From positions 372,001 through 436,000 of the forward strand of contig JAJSPD010000016.1 of the NCBI GenBank assembly GCA_021307315.1: a stretch of 64,000 nt of DNA, written 5' to 3'. Positions 49,492-62,088 of this stretch are shown here, piece by piece; position 1 is the stretch's first letter, and every line of letters starts with the position of its first letter. The notes under the pieces are model-generated. The model worked only from the letters and a program-made list of their open reading frames with translations, was not told the DNA's origin and ran no database searches. The translations under genes were made by a program, and so were the position numbers. This DNA is from Bisporella sp. PMI_857. Lineage: Eukaryota; Ascomycota; Leotiomycetes; Helotiales; Helotiaceae.

Positions 49492-50643
49492 ACACCCGGC
49501 ACACCTGCCGAGTGGACGGAAAATTTATCGCCTTGGAGAAGATTGCCGGTAAATTCAACAAGTTCATGAGGCAATGTGGCTCCTGCCCGGCGGAAGAACA
49601 TTATGGAGGGTTTTCATCCGCGTTCGTGGCATGAGACATGAGAGACTAGAGTGAAAGATGTCACCGGCCCGCAACCTGGTGAGTAGACTGCTGAGCGGTA
49701 GGTGCGCCCCTAAATATCATGGCTTAGGCGTGACTTAGATGGCCGCATTCATGATTTGGCTGATAGTCAGAATATCTGGTTAGCTGAGATAACTAGATAG
49801 ATGATAGATTTATATATAAGGTATCTTACTGACAATAGAAAAAGATGGTAGAGAAACTTCAACCCAAATTTTAATCACGTGTCTAGTTTCGCTCTAGGAA
49901 GTGAACAAGGGAACAGGCTCAGAAATGTCTCAAAGATATTGGCGTCACGGGAAAGTGGATGATGTCCCTACATAAACGATAAATTCACAGCTATCTAAGC
50001 GATCAAACTATCCTAGTATTTCAGATAACCTTCTCTCAATATTTTCCTTTCTTCTCCTTTTCAGCAGAGTTATGCAAACAGTTCACGGCAAAATGGCAAG
50101 TGAAAATCAAGTATGCGATCATCAAGCTCTGCAACGGACGCACTTATCCAACGACATAACATCCTCCACTTCACCCTTAGTGCACAACAGTCCGGGTCTA
50201 ATACTCGACATATCCACGGCTAATCAAAGAGAGCTCCTTGGGCATATAATAAAAAGCATTTTCCATATGCGGTGGCAGGTTCTTCCATCTGAATTCCTTG
50301 GGATGATCCTCATACGGTCCGGGCAAATATCCTTTCCACGGGCGGGTAATCCATTATCCAGCGGCGGCAGCAGCTCCTGGGACATGTATGTATCTATCAT
50401 CTATAATGCATGACTGTTCCATGACTTGTTCTGTCGCTTGGGCATGCGTACTGGGTCCGCAGCACCCGGTGGGCTCCAAGCCCTTCTATCAGATTCATGT
50501 TTCGCACTTGAAAAGGTGCGTAGGTGGTCATTCATTGCCTAGCATATATTGTCTTTCGCGCCAAATTGTTAGTTGAAGCAATGATGGTTCGAATACTGGT
50601 TACTCACAAATCATCCATTTCTAAATGTGCTGTAGTGGTTTAT
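49492..50643. other. Intergenic region with one uncertain frame
   Basis: A frame at 50072-50413 (plus, 113 codons, starting with ATG after a CT-rich tract ending in ttttcag) has protein-like composition (GLILDISTANQRELLGHIIK) but no known domain. A gtatgt near its end could be a splice donor. I cannot decide whether it is a gene. Confidence 0.35.
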
Positions 50644-53492
50644 TCAGCCAGACTGCTGACTGGCATTGCGGCTCATGGCTGGGGAGGAATTAATCCTCTG
50701 GGTAGTCTGAGCCATCATCTTAATGCAATCACCAGCATTGCGGAGCATATCCATATTGTTGGCATTCTTCGGGTCATGCAGCTGCTTGACGACATCCAAG
50801 AGCTTACGCTGACTCTCGTGGTAGTGTTCCAGTAAGCTTGGCTCCTTTGGCATGACTACAGGTGGGGTGGCAATCCTTTTGGCAGGAACGGACTCTGCGA
50901 CCTCGGCCTTGCGCTTGTTTTTTCCACGAGGGGGGGCGCTGGATGGAGGTGGCGAGTCACTGGCGGAACTTTTGGTAGGTCCAGAATGATTGTGTACCCG
51001 ACGCATGTGGTCGCGGAGATTCCAGTGGCGTGGGAAGCCATTGCCTTCAATGCCGCGGTCACAACCTTCATATGTGCAGGTATAAGGCTTTTCTCCGTGG
51101 CCGTGCATGCCGTGCGCCTCCCGTTCATGGCGGAGAAGACATGCTGTGGAAGAGAAACGTGAGTTCTCGCATACGCTCACCTTGCACCGGTATGGCTTAA
51201 GATGAGAATCTACAAATTTACTATCGTGCAGATTGTGTTAGCTACGCTCAAGGGATCTCAGTATTGATGTGATTGAAGGGGTTCCTACTCGTAATTGCAC
51301 TTCAATTTCTCAGGCTTGTGGCCACAGCCTTCTTGGCCCTCCCATGGGCAGTGGTATAATCCATCGGACCTCACACGCACATTGTGATAAAGATGATGAT
51401 CCCGGGCAGTATTATCAACGTCCAGGCTGGTACGGCCTACAAACCTGAGGGATTCATCAGAAGCTTCAGGAGCGCCGGGAAAGCGCTGGCTTCTAGCGAT
51501 GATGTCACTAGTGACTTTAGATACACGTGGGCCAACTGGCTTTTTTGCAACCCGTTCACTAGATGTGTATGGTGGGAGATCCACGAGTTCTGGGTAATCC
51601 TGGGTATATGTTGTGGTTGGGGATAGTCCTTCTAAAACGGGCGAGTATTCAGTAGGGCTGCTTGTTGCTGAGGCCATTTGAGGACCAGGGAGGGTCCAAT
51701 CCTCAAGAGTGGGTGATGACCTCCGAGAATCTGAAAATCCTGGCCCTTCCCAGATAGGAGACGCGTCTAGGGGGTTGGCGCTGTATATGATAGAGTCCTG
51801 CTTCATTGGGGCCTGGGCTGACAATGACATGAAAGTCTCCTCGGTAGTGGTGGTGGCAAAAACGTCATATGATGCGCCAGTGTAGACGGCTTGGTTCTCA
51901 GGGAAATCCTCTCCACTGGAGTATGGGAAATTATCGTAGGTTGGTAAGTCCACATGCTGGTTCTGTCTAGGAGTATACACTGCCAAATTATCAGGGCTTG
52001 ACCTGCCTGTGATGTCTGATCTAGCAGATGACATATATGAGCCCTGAGGGAGATTTGGATAAATCCTCGCTGAGCCATCTTGATCATATGAGTTGCTGGT
52101 TGAGGTCGAATTCCTTAAAACGTGGGCGCCGACAGAATCCTGAGATGGCAAGCGGGACATTGCTTCACCATTCACTGAGGACGCTTCAGCGTTCCATTGA
52201 GTTCCAGATACTGGTCCATGGGCATCTACTTGACCTGGCTGAAGCATCTGGCTAGCAGGAAATGAATTGAAAGAATCAGAAAATCCATTTAGGGAAAGTC
52301 CTTGGGTTATGGATTCCTGAAAGTACTGTTGACCTTCACCAGTCCCGGTCCATGATCCACTGTGATTGCCCTGGGTAGGTTCTGTATGACGGAAAGAAAT
52401 TCCAGGATTTCCAGATACAAATGAAGTAACATTTGAATAGCCGCTACACGATTTGGGTTAGTGTGCTGTGCAACCACTGTTTCATTGAACGCATCACAAT
52501 CGATGAACAAAGGAAATGATAACAATTGCAACGACAAGCAACATCAATCCCTGGAACTATCCTATACATCATATCAGTCAGTAAAGCTCAATCTCAATAA
52601 GGGGGCCACAAGATTTTACAGACCAGGGGCAGGCTAAGAGTGGTGTCTCGAATCCTGGGGTTGTATGCACACCTAGTGCGTAGGCAATTATCCAGTTGGC
52701 AACAATGAAAGAAAGCATAATGTAGAGCAAGAATCCATGGAATCCATGTGCAGGTATGGCACCTTAAGGCAGTTCAGAGCAATCCGTTGACAGAGGCTAC
52801 ATAATGGCGAAGAGACGTCTGCAGACAAAGTAACAATAGCATCGGTTAGTTTATCTCAGTGCGAATACAGGGGTAGCAGGCCAGACAATAAGTCGGCGAT
52901 GAGTATATGTACGTACTCCAGCGGCATAAATAGATGCCTTTGAGACCCTCTGTTACGGTCGATAACGGTCTTCTCTTTCCGGGTACGTCTCATGGGGCTG
53001 AACTCCTATGCAATTGGTATCCCTTCTAAATGGTATGGCCGGAGCATCTGGGTATCCTGGAATGGAGCGTGCATATAGTCCTATCGGCTTTGACGTTGGC
53101 TTGTCCATTAATCCTACTTGGGAACGCAAAGCACCTTGAATAAAGGCTTGTCAAGCAGTGACAAAAAAAATAGCACCGCTTTAACGATATAACCTTGTGA
53201 CGGCACAAAGGTAACCTGGAGCGAGTCGTTATGATGTCTCGGCAGGAAATGCCGATCCACATCTCGAACCTTTCCGGACTGGAGCCTACGTTGGTTTTGT
53301 CGAATCTTGGTCCATCTCTTCTCTCCATGAAACGGCATTATGACTGACCTAGGCTGGTGCGAAAAAAAAGTCCATTGGATGTTCCTAGGGTATGATTCCA
53401 GATAGTCATGGGACTGGTAGACATGCAATCCAAGCCCAGGAAGGACATACTTACCCATTCGCAAGTTCAAGCTCTTTAAGAGCTGAAGCCAT
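50644..53492 (-). CDS. C2H2 zinc-finger transcription factor
   Basis: The firm part is exons 51289-52443 and 50644-51220 (minus), joined by a 68-nt intron at CNY-D-KFVDSHLKPYRC. The N-terminal three quarters are Ser/Thr/Pro/Gln-rich. Zinc-finger elements: YHCPWEGQEGCG...KCNYDKFVDSH, YRCKVSVCENSRFSSTACLLRHEREAH, and YTCTYEGCDRGIEGNGFPRHWNLRDHMRRVH. A basic segment (RGKNKRKAEV...PAKRI) follows. The first in-frame ATG of the main exon is 52247, but the open frame upstream to 52443 looks coding, so an upstream exon is likely. A phase-compatible first exon (ATG 53492, MASALKELELANG, donor gtaagt at 53454) would imply a 1,011-nt intron; this first exon is uncertain. Confidence 0.7.
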
Positions 53493-56350
53493 AACATTAT
53501 ATATTGATCACATGATCATCCTCGGCAGGTAAGTAAGCGGAGATTGACAGCGTGACTGGGACACGTGAATATCTTGTGTGGTCCATCCTCGGAAACATGG
53601 AGTGCCGGATTGGAATCCTGGGGTGCCATCGATGGAGTTGCTCTGAACAAGAAAAGAAAAGACAATGCTTTCGGACAACATCATGCAAGCTTGTGAAGAC
53701 AAAACTCCCCCCAAAAAGCAATAGCAAATATGCAAGATTGGAAAAGAATATACCTGGCGGCCTTTGTCCGGGATAAGGTTTGTGGTTTGTATCCTGCCAT
53801 GGTATCCGGCTGAAGGTTCAAGGCCTGAGATTGGACACAAGTCATTGGAATCCTCTATGAAATGGAAATCTCCTCTTTTTAATTTTTAGGGTCGTAATTG
53901 CGTTGGCTACTGGAACAGCAGTGGAAGTAGCAGTAGCAGTAGAATCTCTGTTGCAAATCCTAGAGTTATAAAGACCGGCAACTAATAGTAGGGAGAATGA
54001 GATGAAAATTAATAGGTAGATATCCTGCAGGTGATATAGAGGCGGGCAGGTGATTAAGCTGAGGCGTGAGGAGGGTGATGATGGCTTCGGTGTGAAAAAA
54101 AAGATGAATGTTGTAGATGGAGGACAATGTGGGGGGTGTCGACTCCTTATGCTTGTCGCTTCGCTGACCGCTGCATGAGACACTGATGCGCTGGCGACCA
54201 GCTCGCTTGAATTAGACAATCTTATAAACATATCATCTTGCAGGGAAATATGGGCCAGCCTTTCTTTCTCGTGAGTATGGTCCTGGTTGCAATTCTATTT
54301 GTCGGGGATGCATAGAATGCGCTTTTCGCGGCGTGATATCTCCTCTCTCGTGCATCAAATGTCACGAATCAATTCGAGAAGACACTGTGATTCGCAATGG
54401 CACACTTGACTTGGCCGCAGAAGTGCCCACATCCACGTATGAGAGTGAGGGCTTAAGCCCACTCCAACAATCACGACAATAGCCCTTTTGCTTCTGCCAA
54501 CACCCTGAGCCAATTAGTATCGGTCAATGGTAGGGGGCTGGAGGGCTTAGAGAATGCCCCGCTGTCAATCAAGGAAATCCCGCAAAGGGACGTCACCGAT
54601 TTTCGTACACGGCCCGCCCCCTTTTCCAGCTTTGGTGTCCGTCTGTCTGGGTTGTTCCTGAAAGTCTGTTGATCGACTTGCTAATCACCCTCTCCCCCTC
54701 ATCACCGAGATTGATATTCCAAACACTTCCTGAAAGCTTTGCATTGTTCCTGAATCATGCTCTGGAGACCCTCGACACACCTAGAGGGGCAGTGCAACTG
54801 AAGCAAAATCCCGCGAGCTTTCGACTCTTGCATAGAACGAGTGTGAGCACTTTTTGTTATGATTGGCAATCAGAGCTCTGAAAGCTGTTGTAGCGGCCTG
54901 CAGCCTGCAATCCATATGCAGTTTATTAGAAATGGACACAAAGTCGGCCAATGGTTGGGATGGGCAAGCTCTATGTATCTATGATTTGTCCATTGATTTC
55001 AGTCATTTCTGAAGGCCAAAGTCAAGCTGCCACACTCGTGTCCACTGTGGAGGATTGTTGGTCCACGAGAGCAAGACAGTGCTTACGAGTAGGAAGGCCG
55101 AGTTGTACAGCTCACCGTATAGGCCGCCGCTCAGAAATAGCATCCACACTGACCTCAAAGGATTCTTTCAGTTATCACTTCCAGCCGTGCTAAGAGCACT
55201 ATTGGCCAGCGGTCACATCTTTTGACAGTGCATGGCTGGTTCGTTGTCTGGCAATCGATTTCCAGGTTCAGATACTGGTGTTGAAGATGCACTTCCTCAC
55301 TAGAGCTATCCATAATACCTTATCATCCCAGGTTGGCTTCCTAAGGATCTAAAGGTAGAAAGGTCGAGCAACAGTCCAAGATAAGAATCGTGCTAGCCTG
55401 ACTACTTTCAGTATATGAAAAACTGCTAAAATGCTTTTGGTGCGAACAAGGCCGGGTTGATAACTGTGCTAATCCAAAAGCCTAAAACACCTCGGAGAGT
55501 CTCATTGCTCTTCGTCGTCCTCAAATCTGTCAGGCGCTTCTAGAGAGTTCTGTAGTCTATGGCTTTGCAGCTATCTTCCTTCTATGCTCTACAAAGTTTG
55601 ATGAAGCTTATTGTTAACGGTTCGCTCACAAGTCTGGGTTTCCATATGCGTTCTTTGTGGCACAAGGCTCCGTCGTGGTTTGACAGCCCGAAGAGACCTA
55701 ATACTGGCGATAAAAGCAATACCTATCAAGTCGATTCCAGGAGAGACTTTCTGCCAAAGGGAACATAGAGCCTCGAAATCCCTTGCTACCGGTCATAATA
55801 CTCACGCCTCCTCATTATGGTTGACTATTTTCAGACTCGTAGCTTGATCACTTTCTCCTGGGAGGTATAATGACTACAATTTATGACATCCTCAAATCCC
55901 TTTCTATGTGCTGTAAGTTCCCCATTATTGAGCAATTGCTCTTTCCCTGCCAGCGCTTCTGGTAACAAACTCATGAGGCTATCCTTCCATCTTATTCTAG
56001 GTTGGCGCCTAGCTTTGGTCTATTATTCATACTGTCATGCAGAAAACACACGAAAAATTGCAGCTCCATAGAGTTCGAGACTTCCCTACACGTCTCCTTG
56101 TATGCCACGCAGCGGAGTGACAATTATCTGCATACGTATCGCTAGGCCTTCGGTTTAAAGTACTGGTCACCTAGTCGTAGGATTACAAACCTCATAGATA
56201 TTGGGAGTATGAGTCATGTAGTTGAACTTGAGAAAGACCAAGGAACTGATACACGTGATCAGATCTAATCTTATCAGATTAACTATCACCAAAATTCTGC
56301 GCAAATCGCAAAAATGTCTTCTGCAGCCCTGCACAATATATCTATTGAAC
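53493..56350. other. Intergenic region, no gene recognised
   Basis: 2.9 kb between the C2H2 gene and KTI12. Short frames on both strands, no recognised domain, moderately AT-rich. Confidence 0.5.
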
Positions 56351-57358
56351 ATGCCAGTAAGTTCTCAACTCCTATATGACCACGAAATTTCTTGTTCTGA
56401 CGTCTTCTGGCAGTTAATAATTATCACTGGTTATCCTACCTCGGGAAAATCACATCGGGCCGCACAACTACATGCCTATCTCCAAGACCGCATCTCTTCC
56501 CTCCCAAACACACATCCGTCCTCCAGTCTACGTGTGCACTTAATTTCGGACCATACTCTCTCAATCCCACGTACCGTCTACAATCTTGAGTCCAAAGATG
56601 TCCACGAGCGTTCAAACAACTCGTCGGAAAAAGATGCCAGAGCCACAATATATGCCGCAGTGAAGCGTGTGCTAAGCAATAAGGACATTGTGATCCTGGA
56701 CCACGCGAACTATATTAAAGGATGGAGGTACCAGCTGTATTGCGAAGCAAAGGCGGTGCGGACACCGCATTGTGTGGTCCATGTTGGGACAGCGGTGGAT
56801 CAGGCTAGGGAAGTAAATCAGGTACGGTTAGCAACAGAGAGTGAGGTACGAGAGGAGGAGAAGCCATATACGAGTGAATGCTGGGAAAATTTGGTCTATC
56901 GCTACGAGGAACCGAATGCGTTCGCACGGTGGGATAGTCCGCTATTCACAGTGGTTTGGGAGGACGAAACACCTGATTGCGAGGGCATATGGGATGCGGT
57001 GATTGGAACAGAAGCAGATGGCGGGAGGAAGATGGTGAGGCCAAACCAGGCGACGGTGATGAAAGCTTCAACGAGTGAAGACTTCTTATATGAGCTCGAT
57101 CGCAGTACTCAGAATATCCTGAACAGGATTTTGGAATGGACGAAAGACCACCCTGGAGAAGGCGGAGGAGAAGTGTCGGTAGGAGAGGGAGATAGCGAAG
57201 ATTTGACGGTTGAGTTACCTGCAAATCCTATCGGGTTGGCAGCTTTGCAGAGGTTGAGAAGGCAATTCATCAGCTTGAATAGGAAGAATGCAGTGCCGGC
57301 GCAGCGAATTAAGGAAAGCTTTGTGGGGTATCTGAACGATGCATTTGAGGCGGCATAA
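56351..57358 (+). CDS. KTI12: Kti12-family P-loop protein (tRNA wobble/Elongator associated)
   Basis: Exon 1 is only six bases (56351-56356, Met-Pro), followed by a 57-nt intron and exon 2 (56414-57358); 316 aa. The joined start MPLIIITGYPTSGKS is the conserved Kti12 N-terminus, with the P-loop GYPTSGKS at residues 8-15. Further family segments: VILDHANYIKGWRYQLYCEAKA, NAFARWDSPLFTV, and the C-terminal LQRLRRQFISLNRK. Kti12 is an ATPase that binds tRNA and Elongator and is needed for wobble-uridine modification. A start at the in-frame codons within 56222-56350 would lack this motif order, so the micro-exon model is preferred. Confidence 0.9.
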   Translation: MPVSSQLLYDHEISCSDVFWQLIIITGYPTSGKSHRAAQLHAYLQDRISSLPNTHPSSSLRVHLISDHTLSIPRTVYNLESKDVHERSNNSSEKDARATIYAAVKRVLSNKDIVILDHANYIKGWRYQLYCEAKAVRTPHCVVHVGTAVDQAREVNQVRLATESEVREEEKPYTSECWENLVYRYEEPNAFARWDSPLFTVVWEDETPDCEGIWDAVIGTEADGGRKMVRPNQATVMKASTSEDFLYELDRSTQNILNRILEWTKDHPGEGGGEVSVGEGDSEDLTVELPANPIGLAALQRLRRQFISLNRKNAVPAQRIKESFVGYLNDAFEAA

Positions 57359-60300
57359 ATTAATAGGTATACTAGACGGATGTTAAATGGATAGCAGGCA
57401 AGATACCCAGGCGTTAAATCATTACGAGGTCTAGCAAAGTTGTTTACTGCAATGATATAGATCAGAGTGATAACATTTTCGTATTCTTACTTTTCTTTCA
57501 TGGCTTACTGTAGTCGCCAATGACGTTTGATGCAAAGAAGCATAGCCAGAAACACCCATATTGCTCCACAACCCGAGATTCTCTAGACAAGGGTCTTTGC
57601 CCTTGGAAGCTTAGCTCCAACTGTGGGTTTGGAGTGAAGGACCCATGTTGTGCCATTGAATAGTCCCGTTCCATATACCAGGTATCATCTAATTCAGGAC
57701 GATCAGTTGTGAGAGAAGCAAGCAACGTGGACTTACGACATTTGTTCCGTTGTGACTCTTCTGACCCGTCAAGACAAAAAGGCCTGCAAGCCCTTTTCGC
57801 CATGATCATAAATGACGTGTTCCCAGGAATACTTTGATTGTAGAGCAGCTATCACGCCTCACATCTTACATCTTGGCGGTCCGCCAGCGAGGTCATCGCA
57901 GGGGTCCTTTATCAACGACACGGAGACAACGCCACCTCAGCTTCGTGCCATCCAGCACTCTGATGATGTCCGCACAAAGACGATGACTCACCAGATAACA
58001 ATGAGATTGCATTCAGATGGCTTGTCCTGCTGTCCGATGTGCGTTCTTCTTCGGTAGCGGAAACAGAACCTCACACTAGTTGAAGCTGACACCCCTCCTA
58101 ATAGCTTCAGCGCAGTGATATCACAACCAAGACATGGCTATACTTCGCGATAATATTTTAGAGCCCTTAAGCCATGCGCCATATAGACCAGATAAGGATG
58201 TAGCATCATAAACACTGATCGACGCCAGGCAACACCTTGGGAGTGATTATATGATTGCGGAAAAGCGGAAGGCTAGGGCCTCCCTCGCTCGTCATGATTA
58301 TATGGAGCTGACCCTCACTTCGCATCCCTCATAACTTGAAACGCCCCTCACATTTCACAGTAAGATATTCTTTGAAACATTGCAGAACTCTGTGTATGAG
58401 ACCAATATACTGACTGGATTAAGCTGTCAAGCTGTTAGGATGCTACACGCAACTAGTTAGAACGAAGCGTTATAGATAGTTCTCGGGATACAGCAACAAA
58501 CTCGGTGTCTGGACGGGATCTGGACAGCGCCGTCTCTAGAACATGCGTCGCCATCTCTAAACAGGCAATACATATAAATACTTGACTGTCTGAAAGCTCA
58601 TTGTTTAGATCTGTGGTAGCGTAAGGTCGAACAGCGATAGCAGATTCCTTTTGGCTCTGAAGAAAGTTCTTCGGTTCCACAAGTTCAATATGCTACTGGA
58701 CCCTGCCGCCAGCATAGGGGCGTTACCTGAGTGCAGGTTTTTCGATGATGCCCTTATACAGTTACTAGTTGCCAACAAGTGCCAGCTAGATGGTGTTTCT
58801 CGCAAATCTTCACAACTGTTTTGCTATGCTTTCGTGGAACTATGGAAGCGCCATGTTTATTTTATTAATAGCTGAAGGCATTAGAAGAGTTATACCGCTC
58901 TTCGATTCAAATATGCTTCTCCACTTTATGTTTCTACAAGAACAAAGGCTATTCATTATAATATTTATACGCTAATAGTATTTATCTTGTTATGAATTTA
59001 GTTTGCGATGACTTCTTCTATCAAGACTATATCAGTCCAGCCTTAAATGGGGTCTAGCCTCTATGATTTACTCCTTGACGGACGCTTACAAGCTCAAACT
59101 GTATGGGTGCAAAGCAGATTAGAACTACTAATAGAATATCAATAATTTAATAGTCTTTCTACTAATAACTGCAAGTGCAACTCTTTCAAGATATTCACAC
59201 TAATATAATTCATAATATTGAGAAAGAAAACAGATACATTAAATATCGCAGAAATGAAAGCACAGGCTTGGCTGACATGGTTGAGAGGTTTAAAAGACTA
59301 GTTCCTTCAGGCCCACCACTTGCTTTCCCCCAACCCGCTGTGTCATCATCAAGCTCTTCTGCATTCCATTAGTGCCACACGCCAAATTTCCAAGCCTCAT
59401 GTTCTAATGTTGCTCATACAGTTCCTTTTGCTCTAATTGACTTTGTTACAATTCTGCTTCCTCATATACTACTTCAGAGCTGAGTGATTCGACAAGATGG
59501 AGCTCAGCACCGCTTGTAAAGCCGTTATTATGATTGATACAAATATATCCATACAACATCCTAAGGTCCCTTCACAGCAGCCATAAAACTCCCCAAATAT
59601 GGGTTGATGTAGAGGCAGTAGCCATTTAAGTCAAAGTCGAGATTTGTTGTCGGGCAACGGCAACAACAGGATAATGTGCTTCAATTGGAAGGGCTACATG
59701 AAGTAGTTTACTGCCTAACTATGGATTAGTGGCGTTGTTAAACATTTTTACAGGTGGCACTTACCAGTTGGCAGAGGATGTCGCCCATGTAGAGTTGCAA
59801 AACCCGTGAACAAGGAGTTGTAGATTTAGTGGCCTATCTCCTCTTCGAGGAGTAACCCTCCCTTAAAGCCAATGCCAGCCACTCCGTCCTGACATGGACT
59901 TTTAGCCATTTTATGAATGGTCTTGCTAAAGACACAACATTCTATATATAGTTCATTTCAGGCTTGGAATCTGCATCTTCCGGAATTGCGTGGAGCATGA
60001 CTGAATCCATCATTATGAACATATCAACCATCTAACAATCTCCCTTGAAGAAATGGAACTTGTCTTCTGCGAGGTGGAACGAGATATTAGACACAATTCT
60101 TTGTGTTTGAGAACTACCCATTCAGTCCATGGCTACCTCTTTGGTCCCATTACTTGTGTGTATTGCCGCAGTAGTTCCGCACCTTCACTACATTCTGAAT
60201 GTGCTTCAAACTATATAATCGACCTTCTTTACTTATAGTCAAATTCGTAACTGTCTGCAATGGCACCATGGATCAGCCTTTATACCTTAAGTCAATGTTG

Positions 60301-62088
60301 CTCAAACAATCACGTATCGAGTTGAGTTTATGGCTCAAGACAATTGCCTTTGAAATGAAAAAGGACTTACAGATTCGTGAGGCAACTGAAGCCATAGCTT
60401 GAGTAAATTTATGTGTCTGGCCCATCTCCTTTGATACTAAGCAAACGGATTGTAGTATATCTCTCCATAACCCATAGTTTCGTGCTCTTTATCAATGTTT
60501 CATCATGTACTTCGACTGTGCAATCCTATAGGGTCAGTTTGTATGAGCACTGATGATCCTCTGGTCTTAATATTCGAACTTGTTGCTTGGATTTCTACTT
60601 AGCTTAGTTGCATGTAAGACTGGCAAAAGTCCTTTGCCATCGCTTCTAGGATGTATATAGCTGTATCAGCTGTTGCAGCTGGTGGCGGGTTATCCATATA
60701 TTGTTCTTGTCTGTTGTTCTGTTGCTTTACCCCGCTGATGGTTGTGTCTTCTGCCAAAGGCATGAGTTCCACGTATTGTGTTTCTCGAGGCAGCAAAAAT
60801 CTTGTGGTGAACTTGCAGATATCTATTTCTAAGGTTAAGGTTTGCTTGTTAGGATAGACCACAATAATCAATGAAGATATTTCAATCTACCCTTATGTTG
60901 CAATACTTTAAATGTATATCTAGTAGAAGTTAGATAGCAGTGAGCTGCGGACGAGGCTCGCACGGTCCACCAAAGCGGATTTGTGACCGCCCAAGAGTAA
61001 GGTCATTTTCCAACTTCTCTTTCACAAACTCTCCTCATTTGTGATTCCTTTGCAATAATCATCATTGCAACAACACCATCGATTCCTTACGAACACATAC
61101 TATACCATGGCTTCTACAAGTGTCACTGATCTACCTTGAACAATGGGATCAGGGCTATACATAGCTGGCTCCTCCAGGGTCCTCCTCTGAAGATACCCCC
61201 AGATCTACAGGTAAGTTTTGAACCCGCACATTTCGGTCTACACCTAAAACCATTCTACTACCTATCTCTTCCTACCTCGTCACCTCCTCTATTTCCACAA
61301 GTCATTTCTATATCAGCAGCAGGTGTTTGGAGCGACAGCAAAGTCCTTTGAGCAACGACGAGATTGTGTCAACGACAAAGTTCCGTCCTTACGACTCATC
61401 TCCTCCCTCACGACTACATATATTCCCCTATACCCCCAGCCTCCCTGCACAAAGAGAATCTCTACATACAAAAGTCTCTAGGAGCACATAAACTCTTTGT
61501 TCGTGCATACCTCATCATTACTTCTATACAAAGAGCATCTCCCAGACGAACATAACAGTCGTTCTATCCACACACCAACTGTCTGCTCCAAACCCTAGCT
61601 CTGCTCTGCAAGTTTCTCTATACAACCCCATTTTCATCTACACATAATCATCCCTAAACATATAACCCATCATAGAGCCCACAAGCTCCCCCTACACAAA
61701 GATAGCTTCCTACAGTGGCCTTCTAGTGGCAAACAACGGGTTAACGCCTACCCCTCATCCCATTACACACGATTCATTGTTGCTCTAGCGACTCATCTCT
61801 AGTTGAAGAGTCTTGGCTTCCTGCACGACTCAACGGGTCTGGGATTATTCCTACAAGACTCATTGCTAGCCAGCGACTCATAACTACATGTCTCCACTTC
61901 ACGACTCATCAAGATTCTAGAGTTATTTTCCCATAATTCCTCCCTCTTCAAAGTCATTGCTACACCTTGAAAGTTCTCTACACAGTCCACCAAAGCGATA
62001 GAAGGTTTTCTAAATCAGGATAGGGTGGTTTTTCTCGGCAGTACTCGTCGCAAGGGTCAGGGAGCAATCTGCTCCGGTACTGAGAGCT
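57359..62088. other. Gene-poor, AT-rich right-hand gap
   Basis: Nearly 5 kb with no firmly recognised gene. It includes one uncertain small spliced frame (57498-57809), AT-rich patches (58850-59230) and a CT-rich stretch (61000-62000) with many short frames. A 13-mer, gtccaccaaagcg, occurs at 60965 and 61985. Confidence 0.5.
57498..57809 (-). CDS. Uncertain small spliced open frame
   Basis: A 103-codon frame on the minus strand. A perfect donor gtaagt at 57736 and an acceptor tag ending at 57689 define a 48-nt intron that keeps the frame, giving 87 aa that begin MIMAKRACRPFCLDG and end in ASNVIGDYSKP. Cys-containing, no signal peptide, no recognisable domain. It may be a real small gene or chance. 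Confidence 0.3.
   Translation of the reverse strand: MIMAKRACRPFCLDGSEESQRNKCRKSTLLASLTTDRPELDDTWYMERDYSMAQHGSFTPNPQLELSFQGQRPLSRESRVVEQYGCFWLCFFASNVIGDYSKP

Noticed and set aside
60259..60268. atggcaccat, a third CYS3-consensus match
   Set aside because: No recognisable gene nearby; it lowers the weight of the match in the dioxygenase promoter.
60965..61997. A 13-base direct repeat about 1,020 bp apart, considered as ends of a solo element or LTRs
   Set aside because: Similarity does not extend beyond the 13 bases, and no primer-binding site, polypurine tract or reverse-transcriptase sequence could be read between them.
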